A model generated the notes under the pieces. That model was not told where the DNA came from, searched no databases, and saw nothing but the letters and a program-made list of their open reading frames with translations. This document shows, piece after piece, positions 8,126 to 16,610 of a stretch of 64,000 nt of DNA (position 1 is the stretch's first letter; the number at the start of each line of letters is the position of its first letter). The stretch covers positions 1 through 64,000 of the forward strand of contig NZ_LMBV01000014.1 in the NCBI RefSeq assembly GCF_001439925.1, given 5' to 3'. Source of the DNA: Peribacillus muralis. Lineage in GTDB: Bacteria > Bacillota > Bacilli > Bacillales > DSM-1321. A program made the translations under genes and the position numbers.

Positions 8126-9277
8126 TCAATCCAATCTTTCAATGATGGTGGCATTCGCCATTCCATGTCCCTCACACATTGTTTGCAACCCATAGCGCCC
8201 GCCTGTCCTTTCTAGCTCATGGATCATGGATACCATGATTCGCGCACCGCTGCCCCCAAGAGGATGTCCCAGGGCGATTGCCCCGCCATTTGGATTGAGC
8301 TTCTTCGGGTCAGCCCCCGTTTCTTTCAGCCAAGCAATCGGAACAGGAGCAAAAGCTTCATTCACTTCAAAAATATCAATATCATCAATGGAAAGTCCCG
8401 CTTTTTCCAACGCTTTTTGTGTAGCGGGAATCGGTCCAGTCAGCATCAGTGTTGGATCTGAGCCGACAACGACCCTTGTATGCACCTTAAAGCGAGGTTT
8501 CAGTCCAAGTTCCTCGGCTTTACTGCGCTCCATCAATAATAAAGCGGCAGCGCCGTCACTGATCTGGCTTGAGTTTCCGGCATGGATTAGCCCATTTTCT
8601 TGAAACACGGGTTTCAACCCTGAGAGGACTTCCAAAGTAGTCCCACTCCTTGGACCCTGATCTTCGGTAACGCCCAGATGATTTCCTTCTTTATCGGTAC
8701 CAGTAACGGAGATCATTTCACGGTCGAAATATCCTTCTTTCTGAGCTTGTATCGCTTTGCTATGGCTCTCAACGGAAAACTGATCGCATTCCTCCCGTGT
8801 AATCCCCCACTTCTCTGCGATCCGCTCAGCAGATATACCTTGGTTGATCACATCGTAGCTGTCTAAATACTTTTGACTGGTTACCGCCCCTTGGTAATTC
8901 GATCCCATAGGGACTCGGGACATATTTTCTACGCCACCGGCCACGACTACATCCATATCCCCCGACAATATGGCCTGACAAGCGAAATGAACCGCCTGTT
9001 GACTTGAGCCGCATTGACGATCGATCGTCGTTCCCGGCACCTCAATTGGATAACCGGCAATCAATGCAGCAACTCGAGCTATATCTCCGGCCTGCTCACC
9101 GGACTGTGAAACACATCCTAAAATGACGTCATCGACAAGGGCAGGATCGATATCAACCTTTGCAATTAGCATCTTCAATACTTCCCCTGCCAGATCATCC
9201 GGGCGAATGTCTTTCAAGACGCCGTTCCGTCTGCCGACTGGAGTGCGAATTCCTTCTACGATAACCACTTCGCGCAT
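8126..9277 (-). CDS. Acetyl-CoA acyltransferase (thiolase)
   Basis: Catalyses the last step of beta-oxidation, cleaving 3-ketoacyl-CoA. The nucleophilic Cys89 sits in DRQCGSSQQA; NEAFAPVP, GGAIALGHPLGGSG (His) and the C-terminal CEGHGMA motif supply the remaining catalytic loops. The protein has 383 residues. The ATG before REVVIVEG is preferred, with GGGGAGAG five bases upstream. It follows the acyl-CoA dehydrogenase by 30 bp, so they are co-transcribed. Confidence 0.93.
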   Translation of the reverse strand: MREVVIVEGIRTPVGRRNGVLKDIRPDDLAGEVLKMLIAKVDIDPALVDDVILGCVSQSGEQAGDIARVAALIAGYPIEVPGTTIDRQCGSSQQAVHFACQAILSGDMDVVVAGGVENMSRVPMGSNYQGAVTSQKYLDSYDVINQGISAERIAEKWGITREECDQFSVESHSKAIQAQKEGYFDREMISVTGTDKEGNHLGVTEDQGPRSGTTLEVLSGLKPVFQENGLIHAGNSSQISDGAAALLLMERSKAEELGLKPRFKVHTRVVVGSDPTLMLTGPIPATQKALEKAGLSIDDIDIFEVNEAFAPVPIAWLKETGADPKKLNPNGGAIALGHPLGGSGARIMVSMIHELERTGGRYGLQTMCEGHGMANATIIERLD

Positions 9278-9307
9278 ACAATCTCTCCCCTTCACATCCT
9301 GTTTTTA

Positions 9308-10453
9308 TTAAAGACCCAGATTTTTAGCGATGATTTTCTTCATGATTTCATTTGTTCCCGCATAGATGCTAGCTACAGGAATGTCCCGATACCTTCTAGC
9401 AATCTTGTATTCCTCCATATACCCATACCCTCCATGGAGCTGCATGCATTCGCTGGATATTTTTCTAGCGGTCTCCGTCAATCGCCATTTCGCCATCGAC
9501 ACTTCTGTGACGACCTGTTCACCCGCCATATGGTCGGCAATCAATTGATCGAGGAAAGCACGGCCCATTTTAATTTCAGTTGCCATTTCGGCAATTTTAA
9601 ATTGAGTGTTTTGAAATTGACTCACGGATTTCCCGAATGCTTCCCTGCTTTTCACATATTCAATCGTATCGTCAAGCATATCCTCTGATGCCGTTTGAGC
9701 ACAAATTGCTACGACAAGGCGTTCCTGCTGCAATTTTTCCATTAAATATGTAAAACCCTTGCCTTCTTCACCAAGCAAATTTTCTTTTGGCACGAGGCAA
9801 TCCTCAAAAATGAGTTCAGCTGTATCCTGACTGTGCAATCCAAGCTTCTTCAGTTTTCTCCCCCTGGAAAAACCCGGCGTTCCTCTTTCAACCACGACCA
9901 AGCTTACGCCTTTATGCTTCGGAACCGCATTAGGATCCGTTTTGCACGCCACGATCACTAGATCCGAATGAATGCCATTGGTGATGAACGTCTTTTGCCC
10001 ATTTAATATGTAATGATCTCCATCCAAAATCGCCGTCGTCTTAATATTGGCCAAGTCAGAACCTGTTCCTGGCTCTGTCATGGCGATGGCCGTAATGATT
10101 TCCCCTGTTGTACATTTAGGAAGCCAGCGCTGTTTCTGCCACTCATTTCCGTAGGCTGCAATATACGGAACTGTAATGTCACTGTGGAGCCCGAAACCAA
10201 TGAAACCAGAACCCACCCTTTCAAGTTCTTCATTAATTATGACCGCAAAGCCCCAATCCCCTCCGGAACCCCCATACTCTTCTTCAAGATCAGGACATAA
10301 AAAGCCCTGCTCCCCCATTTTCGTCCAAAATGACCGGGGAATGATTCGTTCTTCCTCCCAGCGTTCATAGTTTGGAATCGCTTCTTTCTCTAAAAACTTG
10401 CGGAATGACTTGCGGAATATCTCATGATCCTCATTTAAATATGGATGTTTCAT
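9308..10453 (-). CDS. Acyl-CoA dehydrogenase
   Basis: FAD-dependent enzyme introducing the alpha-beta double bond of acyl-CoA. It has 381 residues. AMTEPGTGSDLANI is the flavin/substrate loop (about 125-138); ITNGIHSD and QLHGGYGYMEEY (about 340-351) are family signatures, and YAGTNEIMK carries the catalytic-base region near the C-terminus. The ATG before KHPYLNED is chosen because AGGAG lies eight bases upstream; the longer frame has no ribosome site. Electrons would pass to ETF, which is not encoded here. Confidence 0.93.
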   Translation of the reverse strand: MKHPYLNEDHEIFRKSFRKFLEKEAIPNYERWEEERIIPRSFWTKMGEQGFLCPDLEEEYGGSGGDWGFAVIINEELERVGSGFIGFGLHSDITVPYIAAYGNEWQKQRWLPKCTTGEIITAIAMTEPGTGSDLANIKTTAILDGDHYILNGQKTFITNGIHSDLVIVACKTDPNAVPKHKGVSLVVVERGTPGFSRGRKLKKLGLHSQDTAELIFEDCLVPKENLLGEEGKGFTYLMEKLQQERLVVAICAQTASEDMLDDTIEYVKSREAFGKSVSQFQNTQFKIAEMATEIKMGRAFLDQLIADHMAGEQVVTEVSMAKWRLTETARKISSECMQLHGGYGYMEEYKIARRYRDIPVASIYAGTNEIMKKIIAKNLGL

Positions 10454-10496
10454 CTCTATTATCTCCTTTGCATGCTTTATCCTTTTTCGCTTCATT

Positions 10497-10543
10497 TTGA
10501 TAGGAAGGCTCTTTTTCAAGGGTAATAAGGATCTTCCTATCAA
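10497..10543. repeat. 11-bp perfect inverted repeat between SDR and acyl-CoA dehydrogenase genes
   Basis: TTGATAGGAAG (10497-10507) is matched by CTTCCTATCAA (10533-10543) with a 25-base loop. It is in the only sizeable gap inside the operon. It could be an RNA stem that protects or processes the downstream message, or an operator. Confidence 0.6.
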
Positions 10544-10553
10544 TAAGAAATAC

Positions 10554-11321
10554 TTATCTGGGTGACATCCGGATGGCCCCATCAAGCCTGATCGTTTCTC
10601 CATTCAGCATCGGATTCGTTATGATGCTTTCCGTAAGTTTTGCGTACTCCTCGGGATACCCGAGACGCGATGGAAATGGAACTGTTTTTCCTAAAGAATT
10701 CCTCGCTTCTTCAGGCAATGAGTCAAACATTGGTGTATGGAACAATCCCGGTGCTATCGATACGACACGGATTCCCTTGGTGGCAAGCTCTCTAGCAATC
10801 GGCAGGGTCATTCCAACAACTCCTCCCTTGGAGGCACTATAGGCAGCTTGTCCTATCTGTCCTTCAAAGGCAGCTACCGAAGCAGTATTGATGATGATCC
10901 CACGCTCTCCCTCATGGTTCGGCCCATTTTCAACCATTTTTTGGGCAGCAAGACGGATTACATTAAATGTTCCGACCAAATTGATTGTCACCACCTTTGA
11001 GAACGCTTCCAATTCATGAACACCTTTTCTGCCTATGACCTTCTGTGCAATTGCAATACCTGCACAATTAATCACCGCATTGATTTTTCCAAATTTCTCA
11101 ACACCTTTTTCCAACGCTTTGCTTACACTTTCTTCACTTGTAACATCCGTTTTGACAAACAGCACTGAATCTCCCAATTCCTGCACCATTTTAACTCCAT
11201 TTGCTTCCGAGAGATCAAGGATGACTGCCTTTCCACCTTTTTTAATGATATTTCTTACCGCCGCCGCGCCAAGACCTGAAGCCCCTCCTGTCACTGCTGC
11301 AATGGTTTCTTGAATATCCAA
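10554..11321 (-). CDS. SDR family 3-hydroxyacyl-CoA dehydrogenase (type II, HSD10-like)
   Basis: NAD-dependent oxidation of 3-hydroxyacyl-CoA is the likely role. TGGASGLGAA is the cofactor loop, NCAGIA the NAG motif, and Tyr-X3-Lys appears as YSASKGG, preceded by the catalytic Ser in NTASVAAFEG. The overall pattern (IAPGLFHTPMFDSLP, GYPEEYAKL) resembles the human HSD17B10 type used in beta-oxidation of short branched chains. It has 255 residues and a TTG start behind GAGGTGAGG. It begins 70 bp after the merR stop and is the first enzyme gene of the operon. Confidence 0.88.
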   Translation of the reverse strand: MDIQETIAAVTGGASGLGAAAVRNIIKKGGKAVILDLSEANGVKMVQELGDSVLFVKTDVTSEESVSKALEKGVEKFGKINAVINCAGIAIAQKVIGRKGVHELEAFSKVVTINLVGTFNVIRLAAQKMVENGPNHEGERGIIINTASVAAFEGQIGQAAYSASKGGVVGMTLPIARELATKGIRVVSIAPGLFHTPMFDSLPEEARNSLGKTVPFPSRLGYPEEYAKLTESIITNPMLNGETIRLDGAIRMSPR

Positions 11322-11391
11322 ATCCTCACCTCATTTGCTTCGTCTAGAATATATATTCATCTTTTACCATCATCAAAACCTAATTTCGATA

Positions 11392-11798
11392 TTAATTTTG
11401 CCGCCTGCCCAGGTTACCGTTTACCTTCAGGTCATGAAGATGAACGGTAAAGCCTTCGATCATCTGCTCAAAATCCTGTTTCAATTCATTCAGCTCTTTA
11501 ATGCGCTCATTTATTTCATTTAATTTCCGTCCAGCCTTGTCAATCGTTTTTTCCAATTGCTTAATGCCTGTCCTGTCCTGTCCTTATCGAATAAGAGAAC
11601 GATATCCTTTATTTCCACTAAGGAAAAACCATATTTCTTACCGCGCAAGATGATTTTGAGTTGTGCATACTCTTTTTTTCCATACACTCTTTTCCCTGAT
11701 TCGGTACGCATTGGCTTTAGCATGCCTAGTTCCTCATAATATCGTAGCGTCCTTGTCGTCAATTCGAATTCTTTCGCTAACTCAGAAATGGTGTACAT
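11392..11798 (-). pseudogene. MerR-family regulator, frameshifted in a GACAG repeat
   Basis: The N-terminal MerR helix-turn-helix (ISELAKEFELTTRTLRYYEE) and hinge (ILRGKKYGFSLVEIKDIVLL) are intact. After Asp-Arg-Thr-Gly the frame is lost at a tandem repeat with three GACAG units (plus-strand 11567-11583). Removing one unit restores DRTG-IKQLEKTID and a coiled-coil dimerisation helix with a stop at 11392, giving a normal 133-residue protein. As it stands the product is a 92-residue protein without the dimer helix. The gene is placed to control the acyl-CoA operon immediately downstream, like LiuR-type MerR regulators. Confidence 0.85.
11567..11583. repeat. 5-bp tandem repeat (CTGTC, 3.4 copies) in the merR gene
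   Basis: Plus-strand period-5 tract of 17 bp. The intact reading frame needs one unit fewer, so slippage at this tract toggles the regulator between full and truncated forms. Confidence 0.85.
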
Positions 11799-11834
11799 GT
11801 TAATACCACACTTTACATAGAAATATTTACCTTT

Positions 11835-11865
11835 ATCTTAACATTGACGTTAACGTAACCTTCAA
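11835..11865 (-). promoter_or_regulatory. MerR-type promoter with palindromic operator in a 19-bp spacer
   Basis: On the minus strand TTGAAG (11860-11865) and TAAGAT (11835-11840) are separated by exactly 19 bp, the long spacer typical of MerR-controlled promoters. The spacer contains the palindrome ACGTTAACGT (11847-11856), close to the LiuR consensus known from proteobacteria. It precedes the merR-SDR-dehydrogenase-thiolase-synthetase operon, which supports autoregulation. Confidence 0.7.
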
Positions 11866-11967
11866 CAAATATATCCAAAATTCATACTATGTGAAACTAT
11901 ATCGAAGATGCAATCCGATATACTAGGCGTATATCATTATAGAGAAGGTAGAAGGGAAGGATTAACC

Positions 11968-12392
11968 TTGCTTTGTTCAAAAATAGTAGTAGCTTATGAT
12001 GAGTCTGAATTGGCACGTAAATCTTTAGAAAAAGCGATTGAGTTAGCGAAGCTTGATCCAGCTATAGAAGTCCAGGTGCTTCACGCTGTTACACTTCCGA
12101 TCAAACCGAATATATACGGCAACGCCTTTCAGGAAGTGGAAGAATCGATGCGCAATTATGGCAATGAAGTGTAGGAAAAGCGGAAGCTCTATTATCGGAG
12201 GTCCCGAACGCTTCCCAAACATTTGTCGTCGAGGGCTCGGCCATCACGGCTTTATTGGAGCATGTGAATACCCATAATTGTGACCTTATCATCATGGGCA
12301 GCCGCGGATTAAGCGGATTCAAGGAATTTCTCGGCAGTGTGAGCCACTACATCGTTCAGCATTCTCCTGTGCCCGTCCTGTTAGTTAAATAA
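11968..12392 (+). pseudogene. Universal stress protein UspA family, frameshifted
   Basis: The first part (SKIVVAYDESELARKSLEKA) is the Usp N-terminus, and 210 bases later a second frame encodes the C-terminal ATP-binding signature (IIMGSRGLSGFKEFLGSVSH). The two frames join near 12165-12180 if one base is restored, giving about 141 residues, the normal Usp length. TTG is the likely start, after GAAGGATT. As written the protein stops after 68 residues (counted from this TTG). This may be a real lesion or a sequencing error. Confidence 0.8.
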
Positions 12393-12418
12393 AAAGGGAT
12401 GGATCAACATATAGTAAG

Positions 12419-12449
12419 AAGCTGGGTTCCGTTGGAATCCAGCTTTTTT
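12419..12449 (+). terminator. Terminator after the UspA gene
   Basis: AAGCTGG..TTCC pairs with GGAAT.CCAGCTT around a GTT loop, followed by T6. It supports a complete Usp transcription unit ending here. Confidence 0.8.
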
Positions 12450-12522
12450 GATCCGCTTGTTTTACAAACCCTTCACCTTACAGGTAAAATGAAAATACTT
12501 TTAGAGGATAACAGGTGACGCA

Positions 12523-13407
12523 ATGGATATTAAACATTTGCAATACTTTATTGAAGTAACTAATTTTAATAATTTCACTCGGGCAGCCGATCATTTATAC
12601 ATTACCCAGCCAGCCATCAGCAAGATGATTAAAAATTTGGAAACCGAGCTAGGAGTCGAGCTTTTTGATCGTTCGCGCAAGCAATTGGTCCTTACCGATG
12701 CAGGCAGGGTTGTCCTAGAGCAGGCAAAGTTGATCGATAAAGCCTTTCGTAATTTGGAAACGGAAGTCGATAATTTATTAGGTTTGAAAAAGGGGCATAT
12801 TCGCATCGGGTTGCCACCAATCATCGATGCTTCTTTCTTCCCCCAGATCCTTAGTCGTTTTCATGAGGAATATCCCCAGATTACCTTTCAATTAGTGGAG
12901 GATGGTTCAAAGAAAATTGAAGAATCAGTCCAAAAGGACCAATTGGATATAGGCGTGATAGTCCTGCCAACCAAGACCGCACTTTTTCATCATTTTTCCT
13001 TTTTAGAAGAAAACATCAACTTGATTGTACATCCTTCCCATCCATATGCCTGCAGGGAAGAAATCGATTTGGCCGAGCTGGAAAACGAGTCCTTCATCTT
13101 ATTCAACAAAGATTACGTCCTGCGGGACTTAATCATATCTTCGTGCAATGAGGCGGGATTTACTCCACATATCGTCACGGAAAGCTCACGCTGGGATTTC
13201 ATTGAAGAAATGGTTTATTGTAAACTTGGCATTGCCCTTTTACCAGAAAGTTTATGCCGCCACGATGAGCGTGTGCAGACAGTTAAGGTTAAAAAACCCT
13301 CCATTAACTGGAAGCTAGGATTCATTTGGAGCAAGGACCATTACCTTTCATACGCCGCAAAAGAATGGCTGAAATATACGACGGAAGCACTTACCAATAA
13401 GGAATGA
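12523..13407 (+). CDS. LysR-family regulator, CidR/YwbI-like
   Basis: A 294-residue LysR-type transcription factor: the winged HTH is at 1-60 (RAADHLYITQPAISKMIKNL), followed by the effector-binding domain with characteristic GHIRIGLPPIIDASFFPQIL. The overall pattern resembles B. subtilis YwbI (CidR), which activates the cidAB holin-like operon during overflow metabolism. No cidAB genes are adjacent here, so its target is unknown. A ribosome site AGGTGA lies five bases upstream of the ATG. A monocistronic unit between the UspA terminator and a gene of unknown function. Confidence 0.88.
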   Translation: MDIKHLQYFIEVTNFNNFTRAADHLYITQPAISKMIKNLETELGVELFDRSRKQLVLTDAGRVVLEQAKLIDKAFRNLETEVDNLLGLKKGHIRIGLPPIIDASFFPQILSRFHEEYPQITFQLVEDGSKKIEESVQKDQLDIGVIVLPTKTALFHHFSFLEENINLIVHPSHPYACREEIDLAELENESFILFNKDYVLRDLIISSCNEAGFTPHIVTESSRWDFIEEMVYCKLGIALLPESLCRHDERVQTVKVKKPSINWKLGFIWSKDHYLSYAAKEWLKYTTEALTNKE

Positions 13408-13574
13408 ATGCTTAAAGTGACCTATCCGTTGTAAGCCCTATCATAGATGCAAGTTATGGAAACGATAACATCTAACCATTTTACATGGCCTATCGCCCGG
13501 GGGTAGACTTGATAAGAGTTAAAAGCCGTTAATCCCACGGACCTCATATTTCTTAAGGAAGGAGTAAGATATAT

Positions 13575-13943
13575 ATGATTTTATCAAGTTTCGATGAGTT
13601 ACAGGCAACCAAAGCCGCGCTGTGGAAGATTAAATATACATACCCCCATTTATTTAATAAATTGTTTCATGTCGTTGCCTTAACACGGGCCCTGCAATTT
13701 AAATATCATTTTATGGGCACATTACTCATGGATGAAAACCATAACGAATACACCCCTGAATTTGTTACGCCCTCCGTTACCGATTTATATAAAGAGGAAG
13801 TTCAAAAGCTAAAGGAAGATCCTAATTTCGAGATCTTACTTCAGATTTTCACCAAAAGTAAAAATATTGGGTACGCCAAAATCAGTATGCTTGTGCTCGG
13901 CCAAAGTCCTGAATCACTTTTAGGCGCTTCAACCATTAAATGA
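13575..13943 (+). CDS. Protein of unknown function
   Basis: A 122-residue soluble protein preceded by a strong AAGGAG site. It has a basic aromatic N-terminal half (ALWKIKYTYPHLFNKLFHVV) and a more acidic C-terminal half. No signal peptide, membrane helix or known motif is visible, and I do not recognise it. A separate transcription unit between the LysR gene and a bidirectional terminator. Codon use and base composition look like the neighbours. Confidence 0.75.
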   Translation: MILSSFDELQATKAALWKIKYTYPHLFNKLFHVVALTRALQFKYHFMGTLLMDENHNEYTPEFVTPSVTDLYKEEVQKLKEDPNFEILLQIFTKSKNIGYAKISMLVLGQSPESLLGASTIK

Positions 13944-13962
13944 AAAACTTATTTTCCCCCAG

Positions 13963-13991
13963 AAAAACCATCCATTCAATGGACGGTTTTT
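13963..13991. terminator. Bidirectional terminator
   Basis: AAAAACCATCCATT is followed by its near-perfect complement AATGGACGGTTTTT. It separates the convergent unknown gene and the amino-acid ABC operon. Confidence 0.85.
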
Positions 13992-14004
13992 CGGTTACTT
14001 TCAC

Positions 14005-14727
14005 TTAGAGGACTTTACTTAAAAAGGCTTTAGTTCGCTCCTGTTGCGGACGATTAAAAATCTCACTGGGGATGTTTTCTTCAATGATGTATCCTTCATC
14101 CATGAATATTACCCGATCGCCAACTTCTTTTGCGAATCCCATTTCATGGGTCACAACCACCATCGTCATCCCCTCCCTTGCCAGTTGCTTCATTACCTCA
14201 AGCACTTCCCCAACCATTTCAGGATCAAGAGCCGAGGTCGGCTCGTCGAACAACATGATTTTCGGCTCCATCGCCAGCGCCCTGGCAATGGCCACACGCT
14301 GCTTCTGTCCCCCCGATAATGAATCGGGATAGGCATTCGCCTTCTCGGCAAGACCCACTTTTTTAAGAAGGTCGATCCCTTTTTGCGCTGCCTGCTCTTT
14401 GGAAACCTTGCGGACCTTCAATGGCGCCAGCATAATATTCTCGATAACGGTCTTATGTGGAAATAAGTTAAAATACTGAAAGACCATGCCAACTTCCGTT
14501 CGGACTTTATTTATATTGACCTTTTTGTCCGTCGTATCTAGGCCTTCAATGAAAATATGTCCTGCCGTAATCGTTTCCAATTGATTGATACACCGGAGAA
14601 ACGTTGATTTACCCGATCCAGAAGGCCCAATTACCACAACCACTTCCTGTGGGGAAACGATTGCACTGACATGTTTCAATACTTCGTTATCCCCGAAGGA
14701 TTTCTTTAGATTCTCGATCTTGATCAT
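14005..14727 (-). CDS. Polar amino-acid ABC transporter, ATP-binding protein
   Basis: 240-residue ATPase of the GlnQ/ArtR/HisP type. Walker A is GPSGSGKST (about 33-41), the signature [15 protein letters not shown] about 132-146, Walker [15 protein letters not shown] next to it, and the switch His follows in VVVTHEMGF. The start overlaps the permease stop by four bases (ATGA), so the two are translationally coupled. Third gene of the operon; the substrate is set by the binding protein. Confidence 0.95.
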   Translation of the reverse strand: MIKIENLKKSFGDNEVLKHVSAIVSPQEVVVVIGPSGSGKSTFLRCINQLETITAGHIFIEGLDTTDKKVNINKVRTEVGMVFQYFNLFPHKTVIENIMLAPLKVRKVSKEQAAQKGIDLLKKVGLAEKANAYPDSLSGGQKQRVAIARALAMEPKIMLFDEPTSALDPEMVGEVLEVMKQLAREGMTMVVVTHEMGFAKEVGDRVIFMDEGYIIEENIPSEIFNRPQQERTKAFLSKVL

Positions 14728-15380
14728 CCTGTTTTCAACCTTCTTTCGAGTCTATTTAATACGAAACTTAAAATGAGGGTCAGGAATAAATAAATGAAGG
14801 CACACGCAAGATACGGCTCCCAGACTTTAAAATACTGGCTTCCCATCGCTTTTCCCCAATACATTAACTCTGGAGCTGCAATGACACATAGTAAGGAGGA
14901 ATCCTTTAATAACACGATGAACTCATTACCTAGAGGCGGTATCATCCTCTTGAAGGCTTGAGGCAATACCACATGGATCATCGTTTGGGTATGGGTCAAT
15001 CCCAAGGAACGGGATCCTTCCATTTGCCCTTTATCAATGGATTGGATGCCCGCACGGAATATTTCCGCGATATATGCGGCTGCATTTAAAGACAACGCAA
15101 TCACACCGGCGGCTACAGCATTCGTTTCCCCCGTGAATAAGGGCACGATCCCAAAATGAATCAAAAAGATTTGCACTAAAAGCGGGGTTCCGCGAAAAAC
15201 CGTGACATAACAGTAAAAAGGGAATGCGAGCGCTTTATTTTGCATGATTTTTCCTAACCCGATCAATAAACCCAAAAAAGTTCCGATCAGGATCGATGAA
15301 ACCGACAGCCCAATAGTAAGCAATGTACCTTTCAATAAGAAAGGAGCATATTCTACAATAATATCCCAGCGAAAACTCAT
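14724..15380 (-). CDS. Polar amino-acid ABC transporter, permease
   Basis: 218-residue membrane subunit with about five helices and the HisM/GlnP EAA loop ([34 protein letters not shown], about 140-173 region). It forms the channel with the ATPase encoded downstream. AGGAGGGG precedes the ATG. It starts 78 bp after the binding-protein gene. Family: histidine/glutamate/glutamine/arginine uptake (HAAT). Confidence 0.94.
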   Translation of the reverse strand: MSFRWDIIVEYAPFLLKGTLLTIGLSVSSILIGTFLGLLIGLGKIMQNKALAFPFYCYVTVFRGTPLLVQIFLIHFGIVPLFTGETNAVAAGVIALSLNAAAYIAEIFRAGIQSIDKGQMEGSRSLGLTHTQTMIHVVLPQAFKRMIPPLGNEFIVLLKDSSLLCVIAAPELMYWGKAMGSQYFKVWEPYLACAFIYLFLTLILSFVLNRLERRLKTG

Positions 15381-15458
15381 TCCATTCCCCTCCTAAAGGC
15401 CAAAAAAACTGCGTAACTTCACACGTAAAGTTACGCAATCTTTTACTATCTACTTTTT

Positions 15459-16280
15459 TTATTGTTGTGCTTTCAATGTTTCCAAATCCGGATCAGTACC
15501 AAACCATTCTTTATATATTTCTGCATATTTCCCGTTCTCATAAACGGCATTCACCGCTTTATCGAACTCCGGTTTCAACTCACTGCCTTTTGGAAACATA
15601 AGGCCATAGAATTCCTCTTTGAAGGCTTTGCTATCTTCGACGACTTTCAGTTTCTGATCGGGGTTATTTTTCACATATTCCTCAACAACCGTATTATCAG
15701 CTACGACCGCTGCGGCTCCGCCTTTTAACAGTTCCTGGATTGCCAGGTTATTATTTTCGAATTTCTTAATGTTTTTATTGTTTTTTCCAAGGAGCTTCTC
15801 CACTGCAGCCTGTCCAGTTGTACCGGTCTGTACAGCAATGACCTTGCCTTTCAGCTCATTGCCTGACTTTATATCACTTTTCTCTGGAACGAGAATCTTG
15901 TTTGTTGATAAGAAATAAGGGACGGAAAAATCATACGTTTGTTTTCTTTCGTCATTCACTGTAATGGCAGAAACCGCGACATCCGCTCTTTTCGATTCGA
16001 TTTCAACGAAAATCGGATCCCAGCCAATACTTTCCACTTTAGGTTCATAACCAGCTTCTTTGGCAACGGCCGTGATGAAATCGATATCGAACCCTACAAC
16101 CTTATCGCCTTCAAGGAATTCAAATGGAGCATAATTGGCGTCCGTCACGATTCTGAGCGTTTTCCCATCTGACTCTTCTTCTTTACCAGCTGTCGAAACC
16201 TCTTTATCCTTGCCGCACCCCGTCAAGATGAGTAACAAAGATAACATGGCAAACATTAAAAAAGAAACCTTCTTCAACAT
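15459..16280 (-). CDS. Polar amino-acid ABC transporter, substrate-binding lipoprotein
   Basis: 273-residue extracellular binding protein anchored as a lipoprotein: hydrophobic signal followed by the lipobox LTGC (Cys22). The mature part has the SBP family 3 pattern (TDANYAPFEFLEGDKVVGFDID, RADVAVSAITVNDERK, TGTTGQAA). It is similar in layout to B. subtilis ArtP (arginine) and GlnH; arginine or another polar amino acid is the best guess, not proven. First gene of the operon, with a good sigma-A promoter 90-115 bp upstream. Confidence 0.93.
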   Translation of the reverse strand: MLKKVSFLMFAMLSLLLILTGCGKDKEVSTAGKEEESDGKTLRIVTDANYAPFEFLEGDKVVGFDIDFITAVAKEAGYEPKVESIGWDPIFVEIESKRADVAVSAITVNDERKQTYDFSVPYFLSTNKILVPEKSDIKSGNELKGKVIAVQTGTTGQAAVEKLLGKNNKNIKKFENNNLAIQELLKGGAAAVVADNTVVEEYVKNNPDQKLKVVEDSKAFKEEFYGLMFPKGSELKPEFDKAVNAVYENGKYAEIYKEWFGTDPDLETLKAQQ

Positions 16281-16366
16281 AAATCCCCTTCTCTCTCGTA
16301 AACTCTCTTTTTTAAAAAACAGATAAATCTAACTTTAGAGAACATTCAGTATTTTCATTTAAAAGT

Positions 16367-16395
16367 ATTATACGTTTATTTGTTTTTTTATGCAA
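16367..16395 (-). promoter_or_regulatory. Sigma-A promoter of the amino-acid ABC operon
   Basis: On the minus strand TTGCAT (16390-16395) and a perfect TATAAT (16367-16372) are spaced by 17 bp, 87 bp upstream of the binding-protein start. Confidence 0.75.
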
Positions 16396-16452
16396 TAAGA
16401 AGTCAATAAATAACTTTCCTAAAATAAAATTTTATTCAATTAACTCAGTAAA

Positions 16453-16489
16453 CTAAGTGCGCGAGTATACACTTAGAGGTAGACTCGCG
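16453..16489. repeat. Two interleaved inverted repeats
   Basis: CTAAGTG (16453-16459) pairs with CACTTAG (16470-16476), and CGCGAGT (16460-16466) pairs with ACTCGCG (16483-16489). The arms interlock, as in an H-type pseudoknot or two overlapping operators. It lies upstream of the ABC-operon promoter; the rest of 16281-16610 is AT-rich without a gene. Confidence 0.6.
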
Positions 16490-16570
16490 ATTTCGCCCCC
16501 TAAAAAGCAGGAATAGATATTATATTAAAAACTGATAGGACCCGCGTTTCAAAGCCTAAATAAAAAAAAT

Positions 16571-16602
16571 AAGCAGCGGCCGATAGAGCTTGGCCGCTGC
16601 TT
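16571..16602 (-). terminator. Terminator of the AI-2E family gene
   Basis: Perfect stem AAGCAGCGGCC / GGCCGCTGCTT with a 10-base loop; the T-run is on the minus strand. Confidence 0.9.
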
Positions 16603-16610
16603 ACAAGATT

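Noticed and set aside
13453..13469. Regulatory palindrome GTTAT-N7-ATAAC before the unknown gene
   Set aside because: Short arms, AT-rich, no match to a known operator and 100 bp away from the start.
13495..13507. Sigma-B promoter (GGGTA) before the unknown gene
   Set aside because: No matching -35 GTTT element at the right distance.
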